A DNA stretch of 64,000 nt from Halonotius pteroides (GCF_003605635.1 NZ_QMDW01000002.1:124001-188000); one strand, 5' to 3'; shown: positions 8,823 through 19,138, counted from the first letter of the stretch. Notes: a model not told the origin generated them from the sequence alone. Program-made: numbers and translations.

Positions 8823-10061
8823 ATGAGAGGGGAAGTTGAGCAGCTTGTTGGGATACTATTTCGGACTCTCGCTGAGGAAGGCTATACAGAGGCCCAAACA
8901 GCCCTTTTAGATACATATCAGTCCAAAGCAGATACTGACAGAGAGGAACTTGCCGAAGAGCTCTTTGTCGAAGTCGTGACCAATCTGAGTTACCATCTTG
9001 AGACTGAAACGGAGGTTGAGGTTCTCGTCACAGCGATCGAACAGCTCCTAAGTTGGTTCTCAAGTCTCGTTGAGGCAGCACCCGTCGCGATTCTGGCCGT
9101 CGAGACAGACGGACAAATTGAGTTTTGGAACGACGGTGCTGAGAGAGTGTTTGGCTGGAGTAAATCTGAAGTTCACCAACGGCCGTATCAGGACGTGTTC
9201 GCGGCCTCGTCGGATGAGATGGAGCCACATCTTGCGCAACTGCAGGACGGAAAGCAACTTACCGGCCTTGAGACGCAGCATCAGCACAAAGATGGATCGA
9301 TTCGTGACGTACGGATCTGGGCAGCCCCGTTTCGCACACGTCATGAACGGTTTGAGGGAGCAACGTTCGTAATAAGCGACGTTACTGAACAAAAACAACG
9401 CGAACAACGTCTGTCCGTTCTCAACAGGGTGCTGCGGCACAATATCCGAACAGACGTAAATATTATTCACGGCCACCTGAACCAGTTGGCCGAGACTGTT
9501 GATGATACGACCGAACATCTGCGAGTGATGGAAGATCGGCTCTCCAATATTATCCAGCTGAGCGACGCCGCGCGGCATATTGAGCAGTTGCGCGACGAAG
9601 GCGAGGACGGCCTGACGACGATTGAGTTGGAATCTGTGATACAGGAGCGTGTGACCCGACTGCGGAAGGAATCGGCGAATGCAACGATTAGAACCACACT
9701 CGCGGAATCGACCGCCGTCGTAGCACACGAGTTATTGCCATATGCACTGGATAATATCTTAGACAACGCGTTAGAGCACAATGACGCAGAAACCCCGTTA
9801 GTTGAGATTGCCGTGTCGACAGGAGAAACCGCCGCCAGTGGACAGACGACCGTGAGTGTGGCTGATAACGGCCCTGGGCTCCCCGATCATGAACAAGCGG
9901 TGCTTACCTCCGAGGAGGAAACGCAACTCAACCACAGTAGTGGGCTAGGGCTGTGGTTGACTCGGTGGATTGTTCGAAATTCAAGCGGCACCCTCTCAGT
10001 TAATAAGAGCACGTGGGGTGGAACTCGAATAGAGATCCGGTTGCCGACACAAACAAGCTAG
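8823..10061 (+). CDS. PAS-domain sensor histidine kinase with a DUF7551-like N-terminal domain
   Basis: A 412-residue soluble kinase with no membrane segments. Residues 1-70 form a helical domain (LFRTLAEEGYTEAQTA) resembling the central domain of the gene at 55871-56887. Residues about 78-190 are a PAS domain (APVAILAVETDGQIEFWND). The phospho-acceptor helix is VLNRVLRHNIRTDVN. The ATPase domain has an N box (DNILDNALEHND), a G1 box (VADNGPGLPD) and a G2 box (SSGLGLWLTRWI). No response regulator is adjacent, as is usual in haloarchaea. The metal-regulator-like box upstream suggests metal-dependent expression; the PAS ligand is unknown. Confidence 0.9.
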   Translation: MRGEVEQLVGILFRTLAEEGYTEAQTALLDTYQSKADTDREELAEELFVEVVTNLSYHLETETEVEVLVTAIEQLLSWFSSLVEAAPVAILAVETDGQIEFWNDGAERVFGWSKSEVHQRPYQDVFAASSDEMEPHLAQLQDGKQLTGLETQHQHKDGSIRDVRIWAAPFRTRHERFEGATFVISDVTEQKQREQRLSVLNRVLRHNIRTDVNIIHGHLNQLAETVDDTTEHLRVMEDRLSNIIQLSDAARHIEQLRDEGEDGLTTIELESVIQERVTRLRKESANATIRTTLAESTAVVAHELLPYALDNILDNALEHNDAETPLVEIAVSTGETAASGQTTVSVADNGPGLPDHEQAVLTSEEETQLNHSSGLGLWLTRWIVRNSSGTLSVNKSTWGGTRIEIRLPTQTS

Positions 10062-10498
10062 CTCTGGGATCAGCACCGCGATCGAAACAGTGTTTGAACG
10101 CTTATCCGTAGTGATTGTTGTCGGCGGGGTGTCGCTGTGAAGAAGTGGTTGGCAACAGTAACACAGTGGTGCCATTGGATGTATTCGCAGTCGAACTGCT
10201 TCGTTCAGCAGTTGCTATCGCTGACCTGCCTCAGTAGTGGTGAGTATAACGACTGATACTGGTTGCACTATCGTCGGATCCCACAGTTAATAACACAATT
10301 ATCAGATGCTTCAACGATATATATGAGAAGTATAAACGCTTGTTCAACACCAAGGGTCGTTAAACGCAGCTCGCAATTTCTTGCCGTATTTAATTCCTGT
10401 GGGTGTGGCGAGTACACCCGCATACGATCATCAACACTAGAGAAGTTCCGCAAGAGATCGGCCAAACTGGGCTACGTGTGAGAGCCCAACATACATAG
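10062..10498. other. Intergenic region without a convincing gene
   Basis: This 437-base stretch is more AT-rich than its surroundings. It holds a strong TATA-like gatatatatg at 10316-10325. A short plus-strand frame to 10481 contains NSCGCGEYTRIRSS, a possible two-Cys motif. Codon use and the lack of a good start make it doubtful, so I do not call a gene. Confidence 0.4.
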
Positions 10499-11060
10499 TC
10501 ACAATCGAACCGCGCTGACCGTCTCGTAAGCCGACCCATCGTCGGTCAGCGTACTCTTGTTGAGTCGAAGGCGCTCAACCTGAAACGCCCCGATTGTCGG
10601 GTCAGTCTCGTCGACGAGCCGTTGGACACGCTGTTCATCACGGGGGAGCATCCATCCGAGCAAGTGTAATATGTGGGATGAACTCGTGGTCAGCAGGGTC
10701 GAAGCCGATGGCGGTGGGCTCGTCTTCGACAGCCGCAGCCAGCGTGGTGAGTTCGGCGTTGCCGGCACCCTCGCGGACGCCGGCCCAGATGACACTGATC
10801 TACGCCGTTGAAGGAAACACACCCAGCCCGCCGACCGTACAGTCGAAGGGATCGACGCCGGCGTTGGTGACGGCTGTTTCGAGAGCAGCCTCGATCTCGT
10901 CGACACGGTCGGGATCGGTGTCGCCCAGAAATGTGAGCGTGCAGTGGGCTTGGGTTGGATCTGTCAGCCAGAGGCCGGCGCAGCCGTCGAAGGGTGCCTA
11001 TGCGTCGGCGACCGCCTCAGCAGGCGATGTCGGGAGGTCAACGCTGAGGAAACAGCGCAT
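10499..11060 (-). pseudogene. thpR: Decayed 2'-5' RNA ligase / RNA 2',3'-cyclic phosphodiesterase
   Basis: Minus-strand translation from ATG 11060 starts MRCFLSVDLP, as in ThpR/LigT. It meets an in-frame TAG at 11000-10998, appears to lack about 20 residues and resumes at WLTDPTQAHCTLTFLGD. A second TAG occurs at 10802-10800. It then reads EFIPHITLARMDAP before a TGA at 10640-10638 caused by a frameshift. The C-terminus (FQVERLRLNKSTLT ... YETVSAVRL) continues in another frame to 10499. Both HxTx catalytic motifs (HCTL, HITL) survive. With two stops, a frameshift and an internal gap, a full enzyme is very unlikely. Confidence 0.85.
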
Positions 11061-11256
11061 ACAACACGCTGGCGCGCCAAGAGACAACACGCTTTCGATC
11101 ACACAATAGAACAATATCCATCGTGGACAGACATCGGTACGATGTGATAGCAGTTAGAGAACAGAGAGCAGGGGAGAAACACTGCCCAGTAAGATGAAAA
11201 ACGCGATCCGCCAGAGCGCAACGATTAGGCCACTGGCTCTCATACTGTGACTATTC

Positions 11257-12219
11257 GTGTCGCCCGATTTTACGCCACCAGAACCTGATCGACCCGCACC
11301 ACAGTTTGGCTACGCCGCGCTCAATCGAACGCTCCGGGAGGACGACGTGCGAACCAACCGTGGAATGCGGGAATCAACGTTTCAGGATCGCGGGCTCAGC
11401 TATGCCGGTGAGCTTGCCGAACAGAACTGCCGTGGGCTGCAGCGTATCCTAGAGTGGAATGTCGACCACGAGATCTATTTTTACCGTATTTCCTCGGATC
11501 TTATCCCATGGTACAGTCAGTATGAGCTTGCTGAACTCCCAAACAGCGAGACCGTGCTGTCGTTGTTGGCGGCGATCGGCGAGTTTGCCACCAGCCATGA
11601 CCTCAGATTAACCTTTCACCCAAGCCACTTCGTTAAGCTTGCCAGCCCAACGGCGTCAGTTGTTGATAACGCGGTCAGAGATCTCGAATGCCACGGCCGG
11701 CTGTTGGATGCGATGGGTCTCTCTCGGTCGCCGTACAACTCGATCAACATCCATATTGGGGCCCATTACAGCGATAAGACAGCGACAGCAGAACGATTCT
11801 GCTCGGTCGTTGACTCGTTGCCGCCGGCGGTTCGGTCACGGCTAACCGTTGAGAATGATGATACGGAATCGCTGTGGAGTGTTCGTGAGTTGGTTGCGGC
11901 GGTACACGACGAGGTTGGGATTCCGGTCGTCTACGATCAGCTCCATCATCAGTTTACTGACCGCGGTGAAACCTACAGAGAGGCTCTTACCACAGCAGCC
12001 GAGACGTGGCCCGACGAGGTTCGACCGATCATCCATTACAGTGAACCACGCCGGCTGCATGAATCAGATCCCAGTATCGCACCACAAAACCACGCGGACT
12101 ATATCGCAGACCCGATCGATCTGTTTGATACCGCTGTCGATGTCATGATCGAGGCAAAGATGAAAGAACAGGCACTCCAGCGATATCGGCAGCAGCACGC
12201 GACCGCTATCTCGATGTAG
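11257..12219 (+). CDS. uvsE: UV damage endonuclease UvsE/UVDE
   Basis: A 320-residue TIM-barrel enzyme that nicks DNA immediately 5' of UV photoproducts, starting alternative excision repair. Family motifs in order are FGYAALNRTL, YRISSDLIPW, LTFHPSHFVKLASP, NIHIGAHYSDK, LTVENDD, PVVYDQLHHQ, IIHYSEPRRL and MIEAKMKEQAL, which together provide the metal-coordinating Glu/His/Asp residues. Start is GTG 11257. Length fits bacterial UvsE. Haloarchaea face strong sunlight, and some carry UvsE beside photolyases and UvrABC; no other repair gene is adjacent here. Confidence 0.95.
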   Translation: MSPDFTPPEPDRPAPQFGYAALNRTLREDDVRTNRGMRESTFQDRGLSYAGELAEQNCRGLQRILEWNVDHEIYFYRISSDLIPWYSQYELAELPNSETVLSLLAAIGEFATSHDLRLTFHPSHFVKLASPTASVVDNAVRDLECHGRLLDAMGLSRSPYNSINIHIGAHYSDKTATAERFCSVVDSLPPAVRSRLTVENDDTESLWSVRELVAAVHDEVGIPVVYDQLHHQFTDRGETYREALTTAAETWPDEVRPIIHYSEPRRLHESDPSIAPQNHADYIADPIDLFDTAVDVMIEAKMKEQALQRYRQQHATAISM

Positions 12220-12287
12220 TAGATGAACAGATCGGAGACAGACACGATATCAGACCCATTAAGCAGGGTGGCCGTAAACAATCACCT

Positions 12288-13475
12288 GTGATAGAGGGAC
12301 TGCTGCTTATCGGTGTGCTCGTGGCGATGTTTGTCGGCTACAACATCGGTGGATCAACCACCGGGCCGGCCTTCGGCCCCGCGGTCGGGGCGGGAACGAT
12401 CTCGAAGACCGTTGCCGCCGCGCTGATGAGCCTCTTCTTTTTCCTTGGTGCGTGGACGATCGGCCGTCGCGTCGTCGACACACTGGGTCGGGAACTTGTC
12501 ACCAACCCTAGTGTCTTCACGCTGCCGGCCAGCATCACGGTGCTGTTTTTCATCGGCCTCGCGCTGTTTGTCGGCAACGTCTTCGGCGTCCCGGCCTCAA
12601 CGTCGATGACCGCTGTCGGCGCGATCGCCGGGCTGGGCCTTGCCAGCAACTCGCTGAACTGGGCCGTCATGGGAGAGATCGTCACATGGTGGCTTGTCGC
12701 ACCCGTCGTTGGGTTTTGGGTTTCGGCGGTTATCGGGCGGTACTTCTATGCCACGCTCAACGAGCGGGTCGCCCTCGTCCAAAGCAATGGCCCGCTAGTG
12801 ACCGTCGATCGTTCTGGCATTATGCCAAAGATCGCGCGTGGGCCGGGGACGACCGGACGGGAGCTGGTTGGCACCGCGGTCGTCGTGGCGATCGGCTGTA
12901 TCATGGCGTTTAGCTCCGGCACCAGCAACGTTGCCAACGCCATCGCGCCGCTGGTCGGCAGCGGAGCCCTTGAAATGAATCCCGGGATCCTCCTCGCCTG
13001 TGTTGCTGTCGGGCTTGGAGCGTTCACGATCGCCCGCCGGACACTGGACACCCTCGGCAGCGATATCACCTCGCTGCCGCTGACAGCGGCGATCGTCGTC
13101 GCGACTGTCAGCTCCTTGCTTGTGATCGGCCTCTCGGCGATCAAGATCCCCGCTAGCTTCGTCGTCATCGCCACGATGTCGATCATCGGCCTCGGCTGGG
13201 GGCGAGCAACGCGAACCATGCGGGCCTCCCGGGAGTCGATCAGCGACCAGGCCGGCGACGCCCGCGTTACCGTTGGCTCGCTGGCCGCCGACACTGAGGG
13301 CGAAGAGCTCCCCGACATCGGCGAGGAGGATCCCGAAGATATCCCTGCAGCGGCCGATCTGTTCAACCCCTCAACGACCGCCCGGGTGATTCTAATGCAG
13401 AACGTTGTCCCGCTGATCTCGACGATCGGTGCGTATCTCGTCTTCCGATTCGTTCCCGTCTTCGGCTTCTCGTAA
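12288..13475 (+). CDS. pitA: PiT-family inorganic phosphate permease
   Basis: A 395-residue membrane protein with about ten hydrophobic segments. The duplicated PiT signature is present: GYNIGGSTTGPAFG in the N-terminal half and GTSNVANAIAPLVGSG in the second half (GANDxANA-type). It probably imports phosphate with Na+ or H+. It starts at GTG 12288. An acidic linker (EELPDIGEEDPEDI) precedes the last segment. The gene is followed 51 bases later by a UspA protein on the same strand, a common pairing for haloarchaeal transporters. Confidence 0.92.
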   Translation: MIEGLLLIGVLVAMFVGYNIGGSTTGPAFGPAVGAGTISKTVAAALMSLFFFLGAWTIGRRVVDTLGRELVTNPSVFTLPASITVLFFIGLALFVGNVFGVPASTSMTAVGAIAGLGLASNSLNWAVMGEIVTWWLVAPVVGFWVSAVIGRYFYATLNERVALVQSNGPLVTVDRSGIMPKIARGPGTTGRELVGTAVVVAIGCIMAFSSGTSNVANAIAPLVGSGALEMNPGILLACVAVGLGAFTIARRTLDTLGSDITSLPLTAAIVVATVSSLLVIGLSAIKIPASFVVIATMSIIGLGWGRATRTMRASRESISDQAGDARVTVGSLAADTEGEELPDIGEEDPEDIPAAADLFNPSTTARVILMQNVVPLISTIGAYLVFRFVPVFGFS

Positions 13476-13526
13476 CGACGCCACCGACGGGGGCGCATTT
13501 ATTACCCGCAGCCCCGTTTGTGTGGC

Positions 13527-13946
13527 ATGGTATCACGCGTGCTCGTTCCGATGGACGACTCCGAGATGGCCGATGCGGCACTTGAGTTCGCGCTGTCGGC
13601 GTTTCCCTCGGCGGCGGTGACCGCCCTCCATGTCGCCGGCGGGCCGACATCCTACATGGGTGAGGCGATGAGCCTCGCCGTCGCCGACGATGTCGATGCG
13701 GCGGCCGCCGACCGCGCTGAGCCTGTCTTCGAGCGCGCCAGAGCGATCGCCGCCGACGCCGAGCGAGCGATCACCACCGAGGTTGACCTTGGCTCGCCGG
13801 CGAAGACAATCATCGAGCACGCCGAAGGGTTCGATCTGGTCGTGATCGGCAGCCACAGCAGCAACATCGCCTCGCGGCTCTTGCTCGGCAACGTCGCCGA
13901 AACTGTCGCCCGCGATGCACCGGTTCCGGTCACGATCGTTCGGTGA
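13527..13946 (+). CDS. UspA-family universal stress protein
   Basis: A 139-residue Rossmann-like protein beginning MVSRVLVPMDDSEMADAAL, with the Usp ATP-binding C-terminal pattern IGSHSSNIASRLLLGNVAE (G-2x-G-9x-G-S/T variant) and ending PVPVTIVR. ATG 13527 is preferred over an upstream TTG. Its position after pitA suggests a regulatory or sensor role for transport, which is inference. Confidence 0.9.
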   Translation: MVSRVLVPMDDSEMADAALEFALSAFPSAAVTALHVAGGPTSYMGEAMSLAVADDVDAAAADRAEPVFERARAIAADAERAITTEVDLGSPAKTIIEHAEGFDLVVIGSHSSNIASRLLLGNVAETVARDAPVPVTIVR

Positions 13947-13971
13947 CGCTTCTTAGAGTAAAGGCTGAGTC

Positions 13972-14565
13972 CTACTCGCCGTTGTCGATGGCGTGGCTAA
14001 CGCCGTCGGCGTCAACAGTCACGGCGGCCGCACAGATCGCGTGTTCGTAGTCGGCATCGTAGACAGCACCGGCGGCGTCAGCCGCGCCTTCCACGTCGAA
14101 GTCGTAGACTCGTGGGCTATCCTCCTCGTAGGTCGCCACCAGCGTCGGCTCGTCGACGGCTTTGACCAACAACGCGTCATCGCGGACGGTGCCGATGTGG
14201 GCCGAATCGGCGGTAACGACGCCCGCGATCCGGGGCGTGTTGTAGTCGTCCTTTTCGTAGTCAAGCGCGAGCAGTGGCTCGGCGAGGGCGTCCCGTGCTG
14301 GGTAGCCCAACTCGATCTTTTCGGCGATCGGATCGACGTGGGAACCGTTGCCGACGACAACCCACTGGCCGTCGCTGGCGGGTGGCGACACCATCTGGAG
14401 GCAGTTATAGGAGACGTAGGGGTTGTCCGTCTCGGGGGCGTCAGGTGTCGGTTCGACGGTCAACAGGCCATCGCGGTCGGCGATCCGGCGGTTCGGGAAC
14501 GACCGCGAGGAGACGCGGTAGGCGCCGACGCCCGGCCCGACGACGATGAAACGGCCGATGTACAT
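13972..14565 (-). CDS. purO: Archaeal-type IMP cyclohydrolase PurO
   Basis: A 197-residue enzyme that closes FAICAR to IMP, the last step of purine synthesis in archaea lacking the PurH cyclohydrolase. The N-terminus [26 protein letters not shown] and the central [13 protein letters not shown] and [14 protein letters not shown] match PurO. The longer upstream frame crosses the tRNA gene and is rejected. A TATA-like CTATTTGTTC (minus strand) about 25 bases upstream of ATG 14565 gives a leaderless mRNA. Confidence 0.93.
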   Translation of the reverse strand: MYIGRFIVVGPGVGAYRVSSRSFPNRRIADRDGLLTVEPTPDAPETDNPYVSYNCLQMVSPPASDGQWVVVGNGSHVDPIAEKIELGYPARDALAEPLLALDYEKDDYNTPRIAGVVTADSAHIGTVRDDALLVKAVDEPTLVATYEEDSPRVYDFDVEGAADAAGAVYDADYEHAICAAAVTVDADGVSHAIDNGE

Positions 14566-14720
14566 GTTTGTTTGAGCGTTGCTACCGAACAAATAGCTGC
14601 TGATACGACCGCGGGAGACGGCCGAAACACCCCTAGATGGTGGCGATCTGTGTGGCAGAATCACCCACAGGCAGGGAACCGACACGGTTTTGTAAACACA
14701 CCCACTTCCATCGAATGCGC

Positions 14721-14793
14721 AGTTCCATAGGGTAGTGGCCAATCCTGTTGCCTTCTGGGGGCAACGACCCAGGTTCGAATCCTGGTGGAACTA
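14721..14793 (+). tRNA. tRNA-Gln (anticodon CTG)
   Basis: A complete cloverleaf. Acceptor AGTTCCA pairs with TGGAACT, followed by discriminator A. The D arm is GGGTAGTGGCCAATCC. The anticodon stem TTGCC/GGCAA encloses loop TTCTGGG with anticodon CTG, which reads CAG. The T arm is CAGG-TTCGAAT-CCTG. CCA is not encoded and no intron is seen. Confidence 0.96.
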
Positions 14794-14847
14794 TTCAGCT
14801 GTTTGCTCTTTTGTGGTGGGTCGCCACGATACGAACGTACGTCGGCT

Positions 14848-14862
14848 GTATGTCAGACATAC
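14848..14862. repeat. Perfect palindrome between tRNA-Gln and cgi121
   Basis: GTATGTC-A-GACATAC is flanked by the near-identical direct repeats ACGTCGGCTG (14839-14848) and ACGTCAGCTG (14861-14870). It lies 55 bases downstream of the tRNA and 45 bases beyond the 3' end of cgi121. It may be a terminator, protein site or remnant of an integration site. Confidence 0.4.
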
Positions 14863-14906
14863 GTCAGCTGATCTCCACTTGAAACGAAGGGGATCAGCCG
14901 GCACCG

Positions 14907-15407
14907 TTACGTTTCGACATCGAGCAGCGCGACGCGTTCGAGGACCATATCCTCCAGATTGCCGTCGACGACGGCTACCTCGCGGTCGCCGATATCGAAA
15001 AACATCTTGATCGTGTCCGCGTTGCCGAGGGATACGCCGGTATCGCCAGCGTCAGTCCCACCGAGCAGTTTCCGAACGCGCTGTTCGGCTGCGGCTTCAT
15101 CACCATCGGTGACGACAGCGACAACGTCGCCTTCGCCCTCGCTGACACCCATTTCGAGCGCCTGGTTGATTTGGCGTCGCCCAGCCGCATACAACAGGAT
15201 TTCGACCGCTGGCTCGCGGGCGACAGCCGTACCCTGCTCGCGGGCCCGCACAGCCAACTCGACCGCTCGGCGGAGATGGCGGTCGCCGGCGACGTAGGTG
15301 GCATCGAAACACTGGATGGTCGCGCCGGTCGCCTCGCTGATCGCCTCGATCTCGGCGAGAACGTCCTCAAGGTCGCCGATGGTCGTCGTCGCGGCGACGG
15401 TTCTCAC
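14907..15407 (-). CDS. cgi121: KEOPS complex subunit Cgi121
   Basis: A 166-residue protein of the Cgi121/TPRKB family. The conserved segment [19 protein letters not shown] is present. KEOPS makes t6A at position 37 of ANN-decoding tRNAs, and Cgi121 recruits the tRNA through its 3' CCA end. The GTG start overlaps the stop of hel308 by four bases (GTGA), so the two genes form a translationally coupled operon. This arrangement is conserved in haloarchaea to my knowledge. Confidence 0.92.
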   Translation of the reverse strand: MRTVAATTTIGDLEDVLAEIEAISEATGATIQCFDATYVAGDRHLRRAVELAVRAREQGTAVAREPAVEILLYAAGRRQINQALEMGVSEGEGDVVAVVTDGDEAAAEQRVRKLLGGTDAGDTGVSLGNADTIKMFFDIGDREVAVVDGNLEDMVLERVALLDVET

Positions 15408-17881
15408 CCAAAATCACCCAGACTTGACTGGTCGTCGCTGTCGGCGGTAGTGGCGTCGCTGTGGCTCTCGCCGCTGCCCGCGCCATCATCGTCTGTGGTA
15501 GCCGCGGCGGTTGCCGTTTCGGCCGCGGTCACATCGTCCATCGAGGGATCCTGTCGCCCGACGTTTTCGAGGATCGTTTCGGCCGTTTTCTCGCGGCCCC
15601 GCAACGCGCCCAACACGACGCTTTTGTCGGCGTCTCGCAGGTCAGCACGGCTCTCGACGCCGGCCTCGTAAAGCCGGCGGGCACGCTTCCGACCGACGTT
15701 GCGCACGCCCGCGAGATCGAGCAGTTCCTCGCGGACACCGTACTCGATCCGTTTTTTCGCCTCGCGGATCGCAACCCGCGAGGAGCCCCCGAGTTCGCCG
15801 GCCAGCTGCTCGGCGGCCCCGAGCAGCCACTCGGCGGTATCGACCTTCCCGCGGATGTCGCCGGGGCCGACGCCGTACCGTTCGGTGATCCGATCCTCGT
15901 CGACCTCGCTGGCCCAGTCGTCCAGCAGCTTCGCCGTTTTCAGCGCGGCCAGCCAGTCCTCAAAGGCGACATCCTCATACTCGGATGGGACACGGCCGAG
16001 GAACGCCGATTCGTGTTCGTAACAGAGCTCAGTGTAGGTTTCTCGATCCCCGGATTTCAGATAGAGTTCGTACATATCCGGCGTCCGGCTGACGAGATGG
16101 TAGAGGCCGAGCGGCGTCGGCTGTGCCGTTTCGCCGCCGCTCTCGTCGTCGATTTCGTTGTTCTCGCTGTCGCTTTCGGCGGTGGCATCATCGTCAGCCC
16201 CGTTCGACTGGAGTTCGCTCGCTGAGACAAACGCCTCGTCGCCATCGGCTGCCGGTCGCTTCAGATCGCCATCCTGCTGATTCACGGTCGATGTATCCGC
16301 TGGTGTCCCGCGGTTCTCCTCGGCGTACCGCAGTCCGTCAATGATCTCGGCGGCACTCATCGGATCAAGATAGAGTCGCGAGACGGTGTGGCCGATGTTC
16401 GTCGCGTGGATCGTGTCATCCTCACGTTCGATGAACTCGTTGCGCTCTAAGTAGGCGAGGACGGTGTCGGTCACGGTGGCCAGCCGGCCCTCGTCGCCGG
16501 TCTGAGTCGCATACAGCGTCGCATCGAGGAACTCCAACAGTGCCTCGCGGCTGTTGGCAAAGCCGGATGAAATCGTCGCCAGCAGATGCGTTCGCAGAGC
16601 GGGTTCGGCGGCCAGCTTCGACTGGACAGGATCAGGGTCAGCCCAGACATACCGCTCGAAGAGTTCGTCCATCGTCTCGCTGTCCTTGGCAAGGAGGACG
16701 GCCTCGCCGTAGGGGTCAAGGCCGGGACGGCCCGCCCGCCCGCACATCTGGTGGATTTCGAGGGTATCGAGCGGCTGCATGCCGCCGAACTCGCCGTCGT
16801 AGCGTCGCCAGTCCCGAACGATCACCCGGCGGCTCGGCGTGTTGACACCCGCCGCGAGCGTCGGCGTCGCACAGATCACCTTCAGGAGGCGATCACGAAA
16901 GGCGTTCTCGACGAGGCTGCGATGCTCCGCGGCGAGGCCAGCGTGGTGGAACGCCGCGCCGCCCTCAACGCAGTCGGCGAGATCGTCGCTGGTATCGGTA
17001 TCGGAGACCTGTCGGATCTCGCTGGCAAGCTCGCGGAGATCGGCGCGCTCCTCGCCTGTGAGATGAGATTCGACGACGCCAGCTTGTCGCTCAGCCGCGC
17101 TCTCGGCGTTGCGCCGGGAGTTGACAAAGACAAGCGTTGAGCCGCCCTCGCTCAGCGTGTCGTCGACAAGGGCTTCGGTCTGTCGCTGGCTGCCCGCAGC
17201 CGACACCTCCCGTTGGCTGCCGTCATCGAAGTTGACGGCGTCACCGTAGTGGACGCCCATCCGGAGGTCGATGGGCCGCCAGTCGGACTGGACGAGTTCG
17301 GCGTCGAGCCAGTCGGCGATCTCGCCGGCGTTGCCGACGGTCGCCGACAGCGCGACCGTCTGGAGCTCGGGGTTGATCCGGCGGAGTTTAGCGAGGGTGA
17401 CCTCCAGGGTCGGCCCGCGGTTGGTGTCGTCGACAAGGTGGACTTCGTCGGCGACGACACAGGAGAGATCGTCGATCCACGGCGCGTTGTTCCGGATCAG
17501 CGAGTCGACCTTCTCGCTGGTGGCGACGATGATATCGCGGCTGGCCAGCCACTCGCCGCTGGCGTCGTAGTTGCCGGTCGAGACGCCGACCGAGAACCCC
17601 TCGTCTGCCCAGCGTTCGAACTCGGTTTTCTTTTCGCTGGCGAGGGCGCGAAGCGGGACGATATACAGGGCGGTGCCGCCGCGTTCGATCGCCGACAGCA
17701 TGGCGAGTTCGGCAATCAGCGTCTTGCCGCTGGCGGTCGGTACTGAGGCGACGAGACTTTCGCCCGCAGTGAGGCCGGCCTCGACGGCCTCGGCTTGGGG
17801 CGGGTACAGCTCTTCGATCCCCTCGCCGGCAAGATGGTCGGCGACGCCCGGCGGCAGGGTAGGGATCTCGGCTGGCTTCAT
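15404..17881 (-). CDS. hel308: ATP-dependent DNA helicase Hel308
   Basis: An 825-residue Ski2-like superfamily 2 helicase that acts 3'-5' on stalled replication forks. Motifs: Walker [13 protein letters not shown] near residue 45, DEVH box [16 protein letters not shown] (III), FVNSRR (IV), [11 protein letters not shown] (V) and [17 protein letters not shown] (VI). Winged-helix and ratchet domains follow, with an acidic insert of about 60 residues, and then helix-hairpin-helix sequence ([19 protein letters not shown]). The C-terminal SSLGDFG may contact partner proteins. The start is ATG 17881, with TATA element TTTAAATTT at 17907-17915; a longer frame upstream has no support. Confidence 0.96.
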   Translation of the reverse strand: MKPAEIPTLPPGVADHLAGEGIEELYPPQAEAVEAGLTAGESLVASVPTASGKTLIAELAMLSAIERGGTALYIVPLRALASEKKTEFERWADEGFSVGVSTGNYDASGEWLASRDIIVATSEKVDSLIRNNAPWIDDLSCVVADEVHLVDDTNRGPTLEVTLAKLRRINPELQTVALSATVGNAGEIADWLDAELVQSDWRPIDLRMGVHYGDAVNFDDGSQREVSAAGSQRQTEALVDDTLSEGGSTLVFVNSRRNAESAAERQAGVVESHLTGEERADLRELASEIRQVSDTDTSDDLADCVEGGAAFHHAGLAAEHRSLVENAFRDRLLKVICATPTLAAGVNTPSRRVIVRDWRRYDGEFGGMQPLDTLEIHQMCGRAGRPGLDPYGEAVLLAKDSETMDELFERYVWADPDPVQSKLAAEPALRTHLLATISSGFANSREALLEFLDATLYATQTGDEGRLATVTDTVLAYLERNEFIEREDDTIHATNIGHTVSRLYLDPMSAAEIIDGLRYAEENRGTPADTSTVNQQDGDLKRPAADGDEAFVSASELQSNGADDDATAESDSENNEIDDESGGETAQPTPLGLYHLVSRTPDMYELYLKSGDRETYTELCYEHESAFLGRVPSEYEDVAFEDWLAALKTAKLLDDWASEVDEDRITERYGVGPGDIRGKVDTAEWLLGAAEQLAGELGGSSRVAIREAKKRIEYGVREELLDLAGVRNVGRKRARRLYEAGVESRADLRDADKSVVLGALRGREKTAETILENVGRQDPSMDDVTAAETATAAATTDDDGAGSGESHSDATTADSDDQSSLGDFG

Positions 17882-18028
17882 TGGCGTCTCTTGGCCGGTG
17901 GTCGGGTTTAAATTTCCGGACGGCGGGCTGTCGCCTCCGACAGCACGGTTCGCCGCCCGCTGGTGCTGGCGCGGTATCACAACTCCCATGTCCGCTCGCT
18001 GCCGACCTACTGTCACAAGGTGGATTCC

Positions 18029-19138
18029 GTGAGCAAAAAACAAGAGTACACCGGCGATTATCCAGAGAAGACGCTGTATCTCCCCGGGCCGACAGAGGTG
18101 CGCGACGACGTGATCGAGGAGATGGCACAGCCGACGTTCGGCCATCGGATGGATCGGATGACCGACCTCTATACGACGATTGTTGAGGACACAAAACAGT
18201 TCCTCGGCACCGACGACAACGTGATCATCCTCACGGCCTCAGGCACCGAGTTTTGGGAGTCGACGACGCTCAGTCTCGTTGAGGATCGGATGCTTGTGCC
18301 GACCTCCGGCGCGTTCAGCGAGCGCCAAGCCAACGTCGCCGAACGCCTCGGTAAAGAGGTCGACCGCATCGAATACGAGTGGGGCCACGCGGTCAAACCC
18401 GACGACATCCGCGACGCACTCGAAGCCAGCGATGAGGGCTACGACGTCGTCGGCATGGTGATGAACGAAACCTCGACCGGTGTGCGCAACCCGGTTGAGG
18501 AAATCGGCGACCTGCTGGGCGACTATCCGGATACCTACTTCGTCGTCGACGCCATCTCCTGTCTCGGCGGTGACTACATCGATATCGAGGCCCACAACAT
18601 CGATTGTATCTTTACATCGGTTCAGAAGGCCTTCGCCATGCCGCCCGGCCTGGCCGTCTGTACCGTCAGCGACGCCGCCTACGAGCGCGAACTTGAGAAG
18701 GACTCTGCGTCGTGGTACGGTGGGTTCCAGCGGTGTCTCGACTACTACGACCGGAAGGGCCAAACGCACTCGACGCCGGCGATCCCGCTCATGTTGGCCT
18801 ACCGCAAGCAGATGAAACACATGCTCGATGAGGGCCACGCTGCTCGCGACCAACGCCATCGGGAGATGGCCGAATACACCCGCGAGTGGGCCCGCGAGCA
18901 CTTTGGGCTGTTCGCCGAGGACGGCTACGAGTCCCAGGCGGTCACCTGCATCGAGAACACCCGCGGTATCGATGTCGCCGCCACCGTCGAAGCCGTCTCC
19001 GAGAAGTACGACATGGTTTTCGCCAGCGGCTACGGCGACCTCAGCGAGGACTCGTTCCGTATCGGTCACATGGGCGAACACACCGTCGAGTCGATCACAG
19101 CACTGACCGACGCGATCGAAGACGTGGCTGATCTGTAG
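18029..19138 (+). CDS. Class V PLP-dependent aminotransferase (alanine/serine-glyoxylate type)
   Basis: A 369-residue enzyme. Recognisable parts are [13 protein letters not shown] near the N-terminus, [12 protein letters not shown] as the phosphate-binding loop, [12 protein letters not shown] with the PLP-pairing Asp, and the Schiff-base Lys in [14 protein letters not shown]. Family members interconvert serine or alanine with glyoxylate or pyruvate; the substrate here is uncertain. I use GTG 18029 ([15 protein letters not shown]), because upstream codons run through the promoter region shared with hel308. Confidence 0.88.
   Translation: MSKKQEYTGDYPEKTLYLPGPTEVRDDVIEEMAQPTFGHRMDRMTDLYTTIVEDTKQFLGTDDNVIILTASGTEFWESTTLSLVEDRMLVPTSGAFSERQANVAERLGKEVDRIEYEWGHAVKPDDIRDALEASDEGYDVVGMVMNETSTGVRNPVEEIGDLLGDYPDTYFVVDAISCLGGDYIDIEAHNIDCIFTSVQKAFAMPPGLAVCTVSDAAYERELEKDSASWYGGFQRCLDYYDRKGQTHSTPAIPLMLAYRKQMKHMLDEGHAARDQRHREMAEYTREWAREHFGLFAEDGYESQAVTCIENTRGIDVAATVEAVSEKYDMVFASGYGDLSEDSFRIGHMGEHTVESITALTDAIEDVADL

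Noticed and set aside
10263-10481. 72-codon plus-strand frame with a CGC motif
   Set aside because: The start is not convincing, composition is unlike neighbouring genes, and there is no second metal-binding pair; kept only as a note in the intergenic entry.
17882-18145. 88-residue N-terminal extension of Hel308
   Set aside because: It crosses the TATA box at 17907-17915 and the divergent gene's promoter; the family begins at [10 protein letters not shown].
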